A stretch of DNA of 64,000 bases from Telopea speciosissima (GCF_018873765.1 NC_057923.1:9746413-9810412), one strand, 5' to 3'; counted from the first letter of the stretch, positions 1-11,045 are shown. Numbers and translations are program-made. Notes: a model not told the origin generated them from the sequence alone.

Positions 1-235
1 CCATCGGACTAATAGATTGAGAGCTATGCTAGTTTTCTTTACTTGCTATTTTCTGTCCATGTTCATATCTCCTAATCTAACCATCAGTTTACTTTGATAT
101 TTTAGCCACATACCCCATTAGGATCTCATATATATTAATTTTTCAATCAGATTTATAGTTTTTTTTTCTGCCCCTATTTTACAATTTTCTGGTTCAATGC
201 GATTCAAGTTTTCAGGGGTTTGTTATAGCCAGCAA
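1..235. repeat. Diverged direct repeat, copy 1 (window edge)
   Basis: The first 235 bases match 2195-2570 over almost their whole length: the same order of short blocks (a GATTGAGAGCTATG block, a CATCAGTTTACTTTGATATT block, a CCCCATTAGGATCTC block, a TTTTCTGGTTCA block) recurs with scattered substitutions. Copy 2 differs mainly by a SINE inserted in it. The pair brackets about 2 kb of repeat-rich DNA inside the ATG9 intron. It could be two solo copies of one repeat family or the ends of a decayed element; the left limit is outside the window. Confidence 0.7.
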
Positions 236-239
236 TGAT

Positions 240-1500
240 CCAAAGCCTTCCCAGCCACTGAATGTTGATGACAAATTCAATCACCTTATAGAGATGATGA
301 TGACAACTCACTAAACGTGTCACTCGCTTAAAGCAACAGCCTTCCCAACCACGTAGCATTGATACTAGTTTGGATCAAATTCAGCAAAGTTGGGGTATAC
401 CAGAAATCCAGAATTACCCTCTACTTTACATATTGACCTCAACTTTATACCACCACAGGAAGAGAGGATAGCACCAATAAAAGAACAGGAACTTGCAATC
501 AAGGTTAAAATTGAAAAGATTCAAGCAACTGGTGATGACAAGGTCGTGATTAAGGAACTCGGCACCCTTCCCAGCTGAGATTGATTTGGAGATGCAGCAT
601 GTTGATTGTTGAGTTCGTGATTCCACCCATGTTTTTCGAGGACAGCAAGCCACATCTTGAGGACTACATCCCTAACTACCGTGAACTGCCGGAATACTTT
701 TATGGGCTGAAGCTGGAGTGCTGGACGTGCACCACATGCAGTTGATCTCTCGACTTACCAAAACTCAAGGTCGAGTTTTTTTTTCTCAAGCTGGAGAAAG
801 TTGATGCAGATCACATCCCGTGGAAGAAGAATTTTTTAATTAGGGTTTGGTTCAATCTTTTGGGCCAATTTGAACCTGTGGTTCAATAAGTTGGGCCCAA
901 ATTTAAGTCCCCAATGGGTTATATGAGTCATGGGCTAAGTAATTTTGAGTTTTCTATTGTAACAGGCTCATTCTATAAGCTCAAATATTAGGGATTTATG
1001 GTATATATGGGATTAAGTAGTTAGTTTCTATTTTCTTAGATTCTAATTCCATGTAATAAATTACTTCGTGGTTAAGATAGATATAAAGTAGAAGTTTCTA
1101 ATTTTGTTACTTTCTATTTTGCATGTAATAGCAATGGATCCTCTAAAAGGATTCCATCCTAGTTTCTATTTTATTTGCTTTCTATGTTCTTTGTAATAGT
1201 GAAGGATCCTTTCTAGAAGGTTTCGTTTTTAGTGTTCGCTTGGAGTAGGGAGAGTTTCTATTCTTGTAATCAGTTAATTGATGAATCAGTCTCGCCCCTT
1301 GTGGCGAAGCAAGTGGAAACCAAAGTGGTCAAGCCTTGGAGGGAGGTTGGTGAAATCCAACCACAGGCCATAGGTGGTGAGAGCATTTGGTCATATTCCT
1401 TTCTTCATTCACTGTTTGCCGACATTCCAGCACTTCTTCTCTCCATCGTGGCATATTATTAGGTGACCTCTGGCCTTTCTTTTGTGTTTATCTAATCCCT
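240..1500 (+). mobile_element. Probable degenerate retrotransposon remnant
   Basis: At 240-830 there are short open stretches (for example 390-578) in which no domain can be recognised, followed at 830-1500 by LTR-like sequence: AT-rich, with repeated TTTCTATTTT blocks and TATA-like runs, resembling the body of the LTR-like element at 17740-19199. I see no matching second LTR, primer-binding site or target duplication, so this is a guess from texture. It lies inside the second ATG9 intron. Confidence 0.3.
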
Positions 1501-1583
1501 TGTTATTGCTTTTTTAATTCTTTTTATCTTCTATTATTCTCATGCACTGTTTCCGATCGGCGAGAGGAATGTTTCACAGCCAA

Positions 1584-2077
1584 AGTTCTAAAACTCGTTT
1601 TGTTTCGGTGTTTCGGTCAGGTTGAAACCACCGAAATTTTGCGCGCCAAAACCTTGCATTTTTCTCAGCTTATTTTGTTTTGATGTTTCAATGGGTAAAT
1701 AGCCATAGTAGGCTCCGAAACTTAGGGAAACCTTGTTTTAGGCTAAATAAACATATGTAAATCTTCGAAGTGCAAAAAAAAAATCACACACAATGGTGTT
1801 TTGGATTTGCATCCTTGGTTGGCAGGAAACGTCAAACCCTGTTGTATACCTTATGTAATATTTGGCTATGCTACACATCGTTTTAGTACTATAAAACATA
1901 ATTGGCAAGTAAATTATGCAACAATGCATGAAGGAACATAATATTGAATATTTATTTAAGAAATTTCACTGAAAGTTCGGTCAAAACAATGACAGTTCAT
2001 GTTTCATATGCTATTTTGTCTTGGGGCCCTTCAAAATTACTGAAATTTTTTAAATTTCAGTGGCGAGTTTTCAAACT
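1584..2077 (+). mobile_element. Non-autonomous TE, 'AAAACTCG' family, copy A
   Basis: The element begins AGTTCTAAAACTCG and ends GGCGAGTTTTCAAACT, which is roughly inverted. A core around 1683-1745 (TAGGCTCCGAAACTT, then CTTGTTTTAGGCT) matches the reverse complement of 6245-6330 inside a second element at 5816-6420, which has the same termini. No coding sequence is recognisable. Superfamily is undetermined; the terminal inverted repeats point to a DNA transposon. Confidence 0.6.
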
Positions 2078-2194
2078 GTGTTCATGGCATATATGTCATA
2101 TTTTCAGTCACTGTTTTCTGAGTATATAGCTGTCAGATTGGGTTGAATTTTGACTCTGTTAATTCCTATCCTAACTACTCCATTCAACCTTAAT

Positions 2195-2570
2195 TTGGTG
2201 TCCATTGGACTGGTAGATTGAGAGCTATGCCAGTTCTCTTTACCTCTTGGTCACATGTAGCAACCTTAACCTTGGTGCAACGGTTAAGGTTGCTCCATTG
2301 TGACCAAGAAGTCATGGGTTTGAGTCTGGAAACAGCCTCTCTGCGAAAGCCTCGTGCACTGGGTACGCCCTTTGTTCATATCTCGTAATCTAACCATCAG
2401 TTTACTTTGATATTTTAGGCATGTACCCCATTAGGATCTCTAATATATATTGATTTCAGCCCCATTGGAATTATAGTTTGTTAGTTCTAACTTCATTTAG
2501 TTTCTGTCCCTATTTTACAGTTTTCTGGTTCATTGCGATTCTGATTTTCATGGGTTTGCTAGTGTTTGTC
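2195..2570. repeat. Diverged direct repeat, copy 2, interrupted by a SINE
   Basis: Counterpart of 1-235. The alignment is broken at 2246-2369 by a tRNA-derived SINE and resumes at the TTCATATCTC block. The SINE therefore arrived after the two copies separated. Confidence 0.7.
2246..2369 (+). mobile_element. Au-like tRNA-derived SINE, internally deleted, with 5' fold-back
   Basis: It contains the family's A-box region (CTTGGTGCAACGGTTAAGG), a B-box-like GGGTTTGAGTC, the GAAACAGCCTCTCTGCGAA block and the terminal CCTCGTGCACTGGGTACGCC block. The middle block (GGTAAGGCTGCGTACATTATG), present at 17425-17607, is deleted. Upstream of the A-box, 2246-2271 is a near-perfect inverted copy of 2282-2308, so the 5' end can fold into a hairpin with a loop of about 10 nt. 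Confidence 0.75.
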
Positions 2571-2638
2571 TTTTCAGCACTAGCATACCTTATCAGATAC
2601 TAAATGCACCTTTTTTGAATCAATCATCGAAAAAATAC

Positions 2639-3643
2639 CTGTCAAACATGCTCTGCAATATGCACCAATTCAAGGTCCATTCAAGAGTCTTTGTCAATAT
2701 TAAATAGTTTTTCTTTCCTTCCTTTCCAGAGTTCACAACAGGACCAGCACCTGGGACCCACCAAGAGATTGGAAAAGCAAGGACACCTTTGTTCAGCATC
2801 CCAATTAAATAGTTCTCTTTGCGCATTATTCGCAATACCACATCATGTGCTGAGAGATCCTTCACTACACAAAGTTGCTCTGACCTTTGTATCTGAACTA
2901 CCTTCTCAAGAATTGATGCCCATGAGGTAGTTTGAACTTCACGGTCGGTCACATGGAGACTGCAGAAGAAAGAAAACACATACACTTGATGAGTATGCAC
3001 TCTAATTGTTTTGAAAACCAGCTACATTCAACAACAAAAACAAGAAAAAACACCATTGTCAAAATTACCTATGATAGTAGAAATGGCGGATCTCCAAAGT
3101 GTCTTTCAATTGGGAAAAGAACCTCAAAAAACAGAAGATCCAGTAGATGGAAAATATTCCCAGATATCCAACAATTATACCTTTGGAAAGTGTAAAAGGA
3201 GTTAATGGGTGTGAATGAAGAGCTTCCTTAGCCAGATCACAGTTCTTTCCAGACCCAAATGCATCTATCCCACACTTTACCTTTCGTAGGCCATTCCAGT
3301 CAACAAATAACAGGAAAAACCCCGAGAAACATATTGTGAAACCCAGGCTCAGCAGTTCAACCACCCACTTGATGATAATGCACCAAAGACCATTTTCACA
3401 GTAGTAGGTATACAGCCTTTCAAAAAATAGGTCTAAATCAGCAATTGGTTCTACCTTCAAGTCCTCATCATTGAGAAGCCGAGAAGGGCTCTCACTACCA
3501 GAACTTGGCAGCCTTCGATAATCAGATAGCTCGATCTCAGGAGGCACGTCATTATGCAGTCCTGTGGTTAAAGATGATTCCCCATGCAATTTCCAATTGA
3601 ATATGCTAGGAGCATGCCTCCCTTTTTGTCCACTGGACATCAT
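2639..3643 (-). CDS. ATG9: Autophagy protein 9 (ATG9), first two coding exons, partial
   Basis: ATG9 is the multi-pass lipid scramblase carried on vesicles that seed the autophagosome. Exon 1 is 3643-3069 and exon 2 is 2959-2639, joined in phase (575 nt plus 321 nt) by GT-AG sites. The start is the double ATG giving MMSSGQKGR, the usual plant ATG9 N-terminus. Visible features are the PIADLDLFFERLYTYY core helix, a first membrane segment in KWVVELLSLGFTICFSGFF, a second in GIIVGYLGIFSIYWIFCF, then LHVTDREV, CVVKDLSAHDVVLRIMRKEN and KTLEWTLNWCILQSMFD. Exon 2 ends at a donor directly after MFD plus two bases of the next codon. About 298 codons are present of roughly 850-870 usual. No later ATG9 exon occurs in 1-2638, so the gene should continue left of the window through an intron of more than 2.6 kb. 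Truncation by rearrangement cannot be excluded. The exons shown have no frameshift or stop. Confidence 0.93.
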
Positions 3644-5130
3644 TCACATACACACAGATCAAGCAAATATGGCCAGTCCATTACCCAAGTTGTTACTTCC
3701 AATGATTAATGTGATGAGCTGGAACCAAAGGGGAAGAAATAAAACCAACATTATTCCAAGAGCGAACGCCCCAGAAAACAGGGTAACATGAACGGACTAT
3801 ATCTCAAAGCGGTAATAAAAAATAGGTTCCTTGCAAGATAGATCTAGCAAGAGTGAATGAAATATGGAAAAAGGAAGAGGTGTGAAATTAAAACAAGAAT
3901 CACACTAAGAACAGATATAGTCTAAACAGAATAAGAGGAAGAACAATAAAATATATTTCAAAGACAAGTTCAACTTCAAGCAGAATAGGACAGCTTAACT
4001 AGTAGTTCCATAACTGCCCACCTCAAGTTAATCAAGCCTTATTTGAACCACTAAGGGATGGCTACACAAACTTGTAGTTTAATAAATATATAAAGCAAAA
4101 CCTTGGATATCTCAAAAAGATTCCAGAGCCTCTTGAATGATTGACTGATCTATAAAGGATACAATATACTCTTCAAAAAGTGAGCATTTTGAACAACATA
4201 TATAGGAAAATTTAAGCATCCGCAGAAAAACAACACAAAAACAAACCAGTCCATTCACAAACATACATATCATAAAATGGTTTTTTGCTACAAATAGGGT
4301 TATACTAGTGCAGACAGAGCAATGATTGTCATCAATGATAGACATTTGGATGCAGCTATACTAGTGCAGTTAGAGCTAATGGTCAGTCAGAACAGAAAAG
4401 AAGAAGAAAATGAAAGAGAAGACTCTCCATAGTTTCTATGTGAAAATTTCTCAAAAAGAAATGCATCATAGTTTTCATTGATGTCTTCCTGCGGCAGTAA
4501 TCTTATAAATACACTAGAAACGACAAGTCATTTCAGAAATCCAGGGGAAATCAAAGTAGTTACCTAATTGTTTTGAAACTGTTTATCATTACTTAATGGT
4601 GACGAATTCTATCAACCTGATGCCTGTCTCATAATTAGAATCTTAGAAATGTATGGAGTCTCTCACTCAATCCAACATGTAGCAGTAGGGTGTCTATCCT
4701 CATGCTCCGTATTAGAATAATTGAAACAACAAAGGGGAAAAATGGGAACTTCGGTCACCAAAGTTGCTTGGGAATACCACAAAGCACAATGCAGGGGCAA
4801 ACTCCAAGCATGAGTTACATTTCTACGACTGATACATGACAGTCATGGATTAAGATAAAAAAAATAAATAATGATAATGATGTTCATAAATAATAATAAC
4901 AATAACAATAACAATAATCTGTAAAGGAAGTTCTTTAAAATAATCTCTCCTTCTTCTGGGTTCCTATGTGTTCATTCCCAACAAATACTCAAAAATGTTG
5001 AAAATACAATCCTATTTCCATAATTTCTAGCATCAATATTGGTAGGTTTCATCACCTTTATCAAATAGTACCAGGCTCATTAACAAGTTTCTCAATATGC
5101 AATCTTACATTCAAGGATTCCTAATACTAC

Positions 5131-5236
5131 CTTTCCATGAATTATAACGATATTCCTCATCAAATGTCAACTTCCAAAATCCAAACAATCCTTTGGTCAT
5201 GAGTGCCACCATGAATTCGTTAAGTTTTCCTCTATC
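5131..5236 (-). other. Orphan exon-like open segment upstream of ATG9
   Basis: On the minus strand, 106 nt lie between a good acceptor (TCTCTTTGTTGCAG) and a good donor (GGAAAG|GTAGTA). One frame is open throughout and reads like protein: starts DRGKLNEFMVALMTKG and continues LFGFWKLTFDEEYRYNSW. I do not recognise the family and found no neighbouring exon in the same style. It could be an alternative ATG9 leader exon (it contains upstream ATGs), a captured gene fragment, or chance. Confidence 0.3.
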
Positions 5237-5815
5237 CTGCAACAAAGAGAAACCTATAAAAGGATGAATATTTACAAAAAATGATAGAGAGTGGAGGAAA
5301 CAATGAATATTTGAATGTTGACATTATTTTTGTTTGGCATTGAGGCATGTAGTTGCTTTTTCTTTCTTTCTTCCTTTTTCCTTTTTGGGTCAGCTCACAG
5401 AAAGTTTGAGTAAAATGAAAATTAAAATCACCATAATATTAGTAACTATCAATTCCTAACAAAAAGGCCTCTAATACAACCAAACTCTTGATTATCAAGA
5501 GCTTCCAGGAATCCATGAATAGATCATACTATCTGATGTAGAGGATCTAGGTTTTGAGATACAACTATAAGGACCTACAAATTGAATGTACTGTTAGACA
5601 TAAGTTCCCTGGCTGTGTAACTACTCATTTGGCATGGACAAAAAAGGTACTCTGTTTTGGTTACTACATTTTCAATCAGATCTCCCCAGGGCAAAAACTA
5701 CAGCAAAACTGTAAGGCTATGAAAACCTTTGATGCCTAAGATTGAGAGGAGCTTATTAATGGAACTGTGATAACCACATGCAGAAACCAGTACTACAACA
5801 TAAGCTGACATACAT

Positions 5816-6420
5816 AGTTCAAAAACTCGCCAAGATCTCTCCCTCTGCGAGATCTCGGAAATCTCGGTAAACTCGAGCTAGTCGAGACGAGATATGGTAC
5901 GAAACAACAAAATGTCAAATCTCGAAAAACTCGACCGAGATTTTGAATATTTCGAGAATCTCGCCCTCCTTAGTACTCATAGAGTCATAGTATTGTATTG
6001 TTGGGACTTGGGAGTTAAGACATGGAAGACTAGGTCAGTAAGGTGTCTATGACTACTTAGGTTGGGTGTCTATGTAATATGCATTGTGAACACTTCATTA
6101 TATCTTGTGGTTTGTAGTAGAAACTTTAACTATTTCTTAAATAATTATTCAATATTATGTGCATAACTTCCTTGTTTTACTTACCAATTATGTCTCATAT
6201 CATTCAAACAATGTGTAGAATAGGCAATATTACATTAAGGGTTCGGCCTTTAAATATGATTATTAAGCCTAAAACAAGCTTACCTTAAAGTTTCGGAGCC
6301 AACTATGGCCATATGCCCACTGAAACATAATTCCGAAACATTAAAAAAAAAAATACACTATCTCGTCGAGATTTCGAGATCTCGGTAAACTCGACTTGGT
6401 CGAGACCGAGTTTTAGAACC
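5816..6420 (-). mobile_element. Non-autonomous TE, 'AAAACTCG' family, copy B
   Basis: The ends are AGTTCAAAAACTCGCC and ACCGAGTTTTAGAACC, inverted relative to each other. Subterminal regions are packed with CTCGGTAAACTCGA and GAGATCTCGG motifs on both sides. The core (about 6245-6330) is the reverse complement of the core of copy A at 1584-2077. The flanks GCTGACATAC and GCTGATATAT look like a decayed target duplication. It lies in the probable ATG9 leader intron. Confidence 0.65.
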
Positions 6421-7404
6421 TTGCTGATATATGACAGACACCACATCTTGCTTCCTGAGCCAGTTTTGCCAAAACTAATAGGGGCCTGCACTCTTAAACC
6501 AGTATCTTCATTAAACATCATACCTACTCCACCAGCCAGCATTACAAAACGATTTTCTCATAGATGCCAACACCACTAGTTTAATTGCAATGTTCTGGTT
6601 GCTCATCCAATTCAAGAATACGAGCTTCCGTTTCTTAATTTAATTCTCACAAACTAAGGTTGCTCCTACTCATACAAATTTGCAGGGAATTTCAGGGTTA
6701 TGAAGAGGATAGCAGCGGTAGCTCTGCCTTAACTCCTGAAGAAAATGGTATTCACGTAATCACGCACACCTTTATTTTGCCTTACACTAACATTAGAAGC
6801 ACCTAATGAGTGAGGGACTGAAGAACTAAAGAAACCAGGGCCAAATTTGCACAAAATGTCCAACACAGTTGACAAGGCCTCCTACCACACTATTCAAAGT
6901 TTATATTGCTAATGTAGTCTAAGACTTCAGACGGGACAATCGGTTTCATCTTCAAAATTAAATAGTAACATCTGTTTAACTAACCAGGTAGGTTTCAGCT
7001 TTACAATACCGGAATTCAGGTCAGGACTTTGTATTGCAGAAGCTCAAAATTGATCTAGAGCCTCTATACATAGTCATTAAATAACCAATCTCAGAACTCA
7101 GAATAAACATAAATAAAAATATTTTTTGAGAACAATTCTACCGTGTCAATCAAGGACCAGGAGACAATAAAAGATAACAATAACACATGACTAACTCAGG
7201 AAATCCCAGTGGCTAAAGTACAATAATTGAAAGAAAGCAGCTTGTTTCAGTAGCTAAGAGACCTGTGTGAATGCCAAATTCAAATGAAGACAAACTAACA
7301 AAAGCAATATTGATAGGGAAAAAAACCAAAAACCAACAAGCAGGAGAATCCCCATGAAAGTGATGAAAACAATATACAAATACTCGAAACAAAAAAAAAA
7401 TTAC

Positions 7405-7800
7405 CTGTGACATCAAATAGTTCCAGCAATTAAGTCAGAACATCAGAAGTGATGAAAACCCGATTTTAGAAGCTACCCAGAAGAGATTTTTGCCCCAACC
7501 ACCACCCAAAAAGAAGAAAACGAAAAAAAAAAAAGAAGAAGCGATAAGGACTACTTAATCGAAGCACAGTGATAAAGAGTCGGATCCTTTGAACGAACAG
7601 TGAAAAGAAAGGCGAGAAATAAAAGCGGTTTATTCGGTAACCAAAACGACGAAGGATTGAAGAAGAGAATAATGTAAAGAAAAATGAGAGAGAAAGAAAA
7701 GGACAATTTAAGAGTACACAGACTGCGTTCGGTTTAACGAAGACATGAAGTTGGGAACCACCGTCTCTCTCTCTCTCTCTCAGAGTCAGAAGTCTCCGTC
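7405..7800 (-). promoter_or_regulatory. Probable ATG9 transcript start and leader exon
   Basis: On the minus strand a strong donor (GATGTCACAG|GTAATT) ends at 7405. Upstream of it lies sequence ending in a CT/GA dinucleotide run at 7762-7780, a common feature close to plant transcription starts. To the right, transposon-derived DNA begins at 7919. No clear TATA box was found. The link to ATG9 is inferred from strand and position only. Confidence 0.35.
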
Positions 7801-7918
7801 TCAGTCTTAAAGTACTACTAGTAGGAGTGGAAATTGGGTGGGCCAGGGTGTGAATTTTTCTGACCCATTTGAAAGCACCCAGCCCATGACTGTAAATGGA
7901 TGACAACACCCAGACTCG

Positions 7919-8294
7919 TAGGGGTGTCAACCGGTCGGTTTGGTCCGGTTTGAGTCAGGTTGGATTGATTTTGGTATGAGAATGGATGAATCCAAAACCA
8001 AACCAATAAAGTTAGGTTGGTTTTTTTTCTGGTTTGATTTTGGTGTTTTCTTATCGGTTAGATATTGGATTCGGTTTACCATGTATATATAGTAATTATG
8101 GGAAAATTTTGATTTTAATGGTGTTTGGGTTGATACCGGTTTCATATAAATTTCAGTTCGATTTTCCATGTTCAGTGCGTTTTTTAGTCGGTTCTATAAT
8201 ACTTAAAACCAAAGCTGGCCCAATAAGGAATTGATTAAGTTCAATTGGTTTTTCAATCGGTTTGACCAGTTCGGTTTAGGGCTTGACACCCCTA
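7919..8294. mobile_element. hAT-like MITE (TAGGGGTGTCAA ends)
   Basis: Perfect 12-bp terminal inverted repeats, TAGGGGTGTCAA and TTGACACCCCTA, bound 376 bp of GGTTTGGTTTT-rich sequence without coding capacity. ACCCAGAC just left (three bases away) and ACCCAGAT directly right look like the 8-bp duplication expected for hAT. The same termini occur at 28689-29660. Confidence 0.7.
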
Positions 8295-8474
8295 ACCCAG
8301 ATACAACCCATTGTGCCATTTGGTTTTCCCCTTAATAATTTTTACTTGTGGGAAAAAGGTTCCTGTCAGGCTGTGTGGCGCCTGCACCAAAACATAGGAG
8401 CACATGAAATGGGTACCCGTCCCTTGAAATAAAAAAATCGCACCCTTGTTTATGCCCTTGCACACGCTCTCATT

Positions 8475-8618
8475 GGCCCCCACGCTTGTGCACGGGCCAC
8501 ACAGCTTGGCATCAATCCTCTACCCCTTTTTTCATTTATGAGGTTTCCATATGGGCGACTTCTATGTGAAAGTATGGCCCCCCACACTTGTGCACGGCCC
8601 TTGGCATCAATCCTGAGG
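8475..8618. repeat. Local direct duplication (~100 bp period)
   Basis: The blocks GGCCCCCACGCTTGTGCACG, TTGGCATCAATCCT and GAGGTTTCCA recur in order about 100 bp apart (8475-8576, then 8577-8627), the second copy shortened. The flank GGGCAACTTCCATGTGAAAG at 8829 repeats GGGCGACTTCTATGTGAAAG at 8553. Confidence 0.6.
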
Positions 8619-8627
8619 TTTCCACAT

Positions 8628-8820
8628 AATTTGGCTCTCCTCCAGCCGTGGCGGGAGCTAGAGGGTCCAGCCCAACAAAACAAGGGTGGTTTTGGTCATT
8701 TCACAAGTACGACTCAAGTGGGCCCCCTATGAAATGATCAAACCCACCCCCCTGTTTTTGGATGTTTTTGTTGGGCTGGACCCTCCAGCTCCCGCCACGA
8801 CTGGAGGAGAGCCAAATCTA
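8628..8820. mobile_element. Mutator-type MITE with ~50-bp arms and 9-bp TSD
   Basis: The arms starting TTGGCTCTCCTCCAG run about 50 bp with very few mismatches and face each other across an 85-bp loop, so a single strand would fold into a long hairpin. TTTCCACAT at 8619-8627 is repeated at 8821-8829, a 9-bp target duplication typical of Mutator-like elements. A relative sits at 57511-57682, also with a 9-bp duplication. Confidence 0.8.
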
Positions 8821-9090
8821 TTTCCACATGGGCAACTTCCATGTGAAAGTATTTTTTGGTGACTTTAGAATGTATGTCAACATCATCATCTAATCACAAG
8901 TTAAATTTCATACAAATCTAACTTCATCGTATCAATATATTCTTTCAAAATTTTATGGGAAAAAGAAAATCATTTTATTTGGATTGTTTGAAAAACAAAG
9001 ATCATATTCAGAAAAACAATGACAAAACAACCGACCTTGCAAATAAATGGTGGGTAGAGAGTTGAGTTAAAATTAGCATGGAATTCGAAA

Positions 9091-9412
9091 ATTAGAGTGA
9101 AGCTATGGACAATAACCTGACCTTTATAGCCTAAAACACAAATCATATTATATAAGTTTCCCTCCACCCATAGGGTTGACAAACCCCTCCTACAGTTTAA
9201 TATGTTCCAAAATACCCTCCTGTTACCCTTTCCTGCCCCACGGTGAATGGGATTAGAGTGAAGCTATGGACAATAACCTGACCTTTATAGCCTAAAACAC
9301 AAATCATATTATATAAGTTTCCTTCCACCCATAGGGTTGACAAACCCTCCTACGGTTTAATATGTTCCAAAATACCCACCTGTTACCCTTTCCTGCCCCA
9401 CGATGAATGGGA
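9091..9412. repeat. 161-bp tandem duplication
   Basis: A unit beginning ATTAGAGTGAAGCTATGGAC at 9091 recurs at 9252 with only a few differences. The unit contains CATAGGGTTGACAAACC and TGTTCCAAAATACCC, which also appear, more diverged, at 53085-53215 in an NPF intron. A CCATTCACCGTTGGTGGAGG block follows the second copy. Confidence 0.85.
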
Positions 9413-10045
9413 TATGGGATCTGGGATCCCATTCACCGTTGGTGGAGGTAAACTCGGTCTTAATTTTTTCTTCTTTTCTTTTCTTTTTGATACTATAATT
9501 TTTATGGATGGATGATCTAACAGGAGTGCACCTATGTAGATTTTTGCTTCTATTACACACATTGGCATGAAACTCTAGTGACTCAACCTCGAATCTATTC
9601 CATGGAGAACTACACTGATATCAATTCACCTTAGTATTGGTTACACAAACCTTTTGGTAATAACAAGGGAAAAAGAAGCCCACAATGCTAGTGTGTATAT
9701 TCTTGCGCATGTCCTCTCACATCACCCGTGAATCCTACATTCTCTTTCCTCCTTTATTGCACTCAAATGGAGGATTCAATCACCCAACCCCTCATTGATG
9801 GAAACTATACTTTGGCATCGTAGCGATCTCTCCCTAAGCACAAACTATAACTTATTAATTTGGAAGTCTTGACCTTCTACCAAATCTGTATTTTAGTTGG
9901 AGGGTGAGCACCATAGATAACAGACCAAATATTCCTTAGGTCTTATATGGACCCAATTTCTCGGTGGAAGAAGACATTTCAAGGGTAATTTTGTAATTGT
10001 CCATGCATAATTAATAACCAAGGCATCTACAAAATATACTTATAG
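9413..10045. other. Gene-free intergenic stretch
   Basis: AT-rich sequence with short out-of-frame open stretches only. I see no conserved motif, repeat pair or coding signal here. Confidence 0.5.
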
Positions 10046-10104
10046 ATATGCTTTTCATTTTTCTACCAAAAAAAATAATATAAAAAAAATATATGCTTTT
10101 CATT
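10046..10104 (+). mobile_element. Micro-insertion (31 bp) with 14-bp TSD
   Basis: ATATGCTTTTCATT at 10046-10059 is repeated exactly at 10091-10104. The 31 bp between them read TTTCTACC followed by an A-rich run. The form is that of a LINE-mediated insertion reduced to a tail. Confidence 0.75.
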
Positions 10105-10426
10105 CTGGTAAAGAAAAAGTAAGAGAATAGAGCCTTTGTAAAGGGTTAATCGTTAATGAGGATAAAGCCTCTTTTTGAGGATTTAAATGCCAATCCGTGT
10201 GAGCAAAAAGGTAGACCAAGTGATGCCATGGTGAAGTGACGATCACAATGCTTGCTATTGAAAGGGAAGTATCATTCTTTGAACGTGTCATTTTCTTTCA
10301 AAAACAAGAAAAAAAATTCCGAATTGTAATTTAAAGAGAAAATTTGTTGTCATTAAGGATGGAGAGAATCTCTTCATCCACCATGATGTGACCATATGAT
10401 TTTTTTTTTATTGCAAACAACCACTA

Positions 10427-10637
10427 ACTCCGTTGGTTGGAGGCATTGTAAGTTGAGTGCATGGCCCCCAGGAGGTCAAGGGGTTGACTCTCCTGGATTG
10501 CATATTGTGCCAAAAAGGCACCCCTCCCCTCTCCCCCCTCTCCCACTAGTTGTAGATTGTGGGCTTGTCTTAGCCTTCCCCCTTAGCTTGTAGTTGGCCT
10601 GTGGGCCCTTGAGTAGGATAGACCCAAAAAAATAAAA
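10427..10637 (+). mobile_element. tRNA-derived SINE with poly(A) tail and 12-bp TSD
   Basis: AAACAACCACTA at 10415-10426 and AAACAACTACTA at 10638-10649 flank 211 bp ending GATAGACCCAAAAAAATAA. A tRNA-like 5' part is suggested by a CCGTTGGTTGG A-box-like stretch and GGGTTGACTCTCC, close to a pol III B-box. The tail form (ACCC then A-run) matches the micro-insertions elsewhere in the window. Confidence 0.65.
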
Positions 10638-11045
10638 AAACAACTACTACTACTTTTATTGTACGTGGTCAAAACTATTCCTTCTATTCAATCCAAGGTC
10701 AGATATGATGTTATAACAGTTTGTCACTTCTCTACTAGTGAAGGAAAACTCGATGCTTAATTTAAAGGGATTTTCTTATATACCCTGAAGGTGTCAAAAA
10801 ATTGTAATTTTATTTTTTTATCCTCATATTATGACACATTTTTTTAATGATAGTAATAGTATCATTTCACATGAATACTTGAAAAAGTGTGCATAAATGA
10901 CATTTTCTGATCATGATATAATGATACGTCACTTTCAAATTCTTTATGAAAACCCTATCTTAAAGAGCTTTTGAGAATAAATCGAACCAATTAAAAGAAG
11001 GTGTCAAATTCTAAATACACCTGTAAAGGTGTCATTCGAATTCAG

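Larger units (their letters stand above)
3644..7404 (-). other. Probable ATG9 5' leader intron and UTR
   Basis: Between the ATG9 start codon and the proposed leader exon I see no recognised coding exon on either strand, only AT-rich sequence, the transposon at 5816-6420 and the orphan exon-like segment at 5131-5236. Introns in the ATG9 5' UTR are plausible, but the acceptor serving the first coding exon is not certain; one candidate is the TTGGTTCCAG on the minus strand near 3720. Confidence 0.4.

Noticed and set aside
390-578. 62-aa plus-strand ORF
   Set aside because: No recognisable domain and no splice partners; it lies in the second ATG9 intron in DNA that looks like a decayed element.
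1-2570. Direct repeats at 1-235 and 2195-2570 as LTRs of one element
   Set aside because: No TG...CA boundaries, primer-binding site or flanking duplication could be fixed, and the left copy runs off the window.
6686-6747. Plus-strand exon-like segment between TTTGCAG and GGTATT, open in one frame
   Set aside because: Only 62 nt, acidic low-complexity peptide, and no other plus-strand exon nearby.
7466-7930. 154-aa minus-strand ORF
   Set aside because: Low-complexity Phe/Leu-rich translation of the purine-rich probable ATG9 leader; no conserved pattern.
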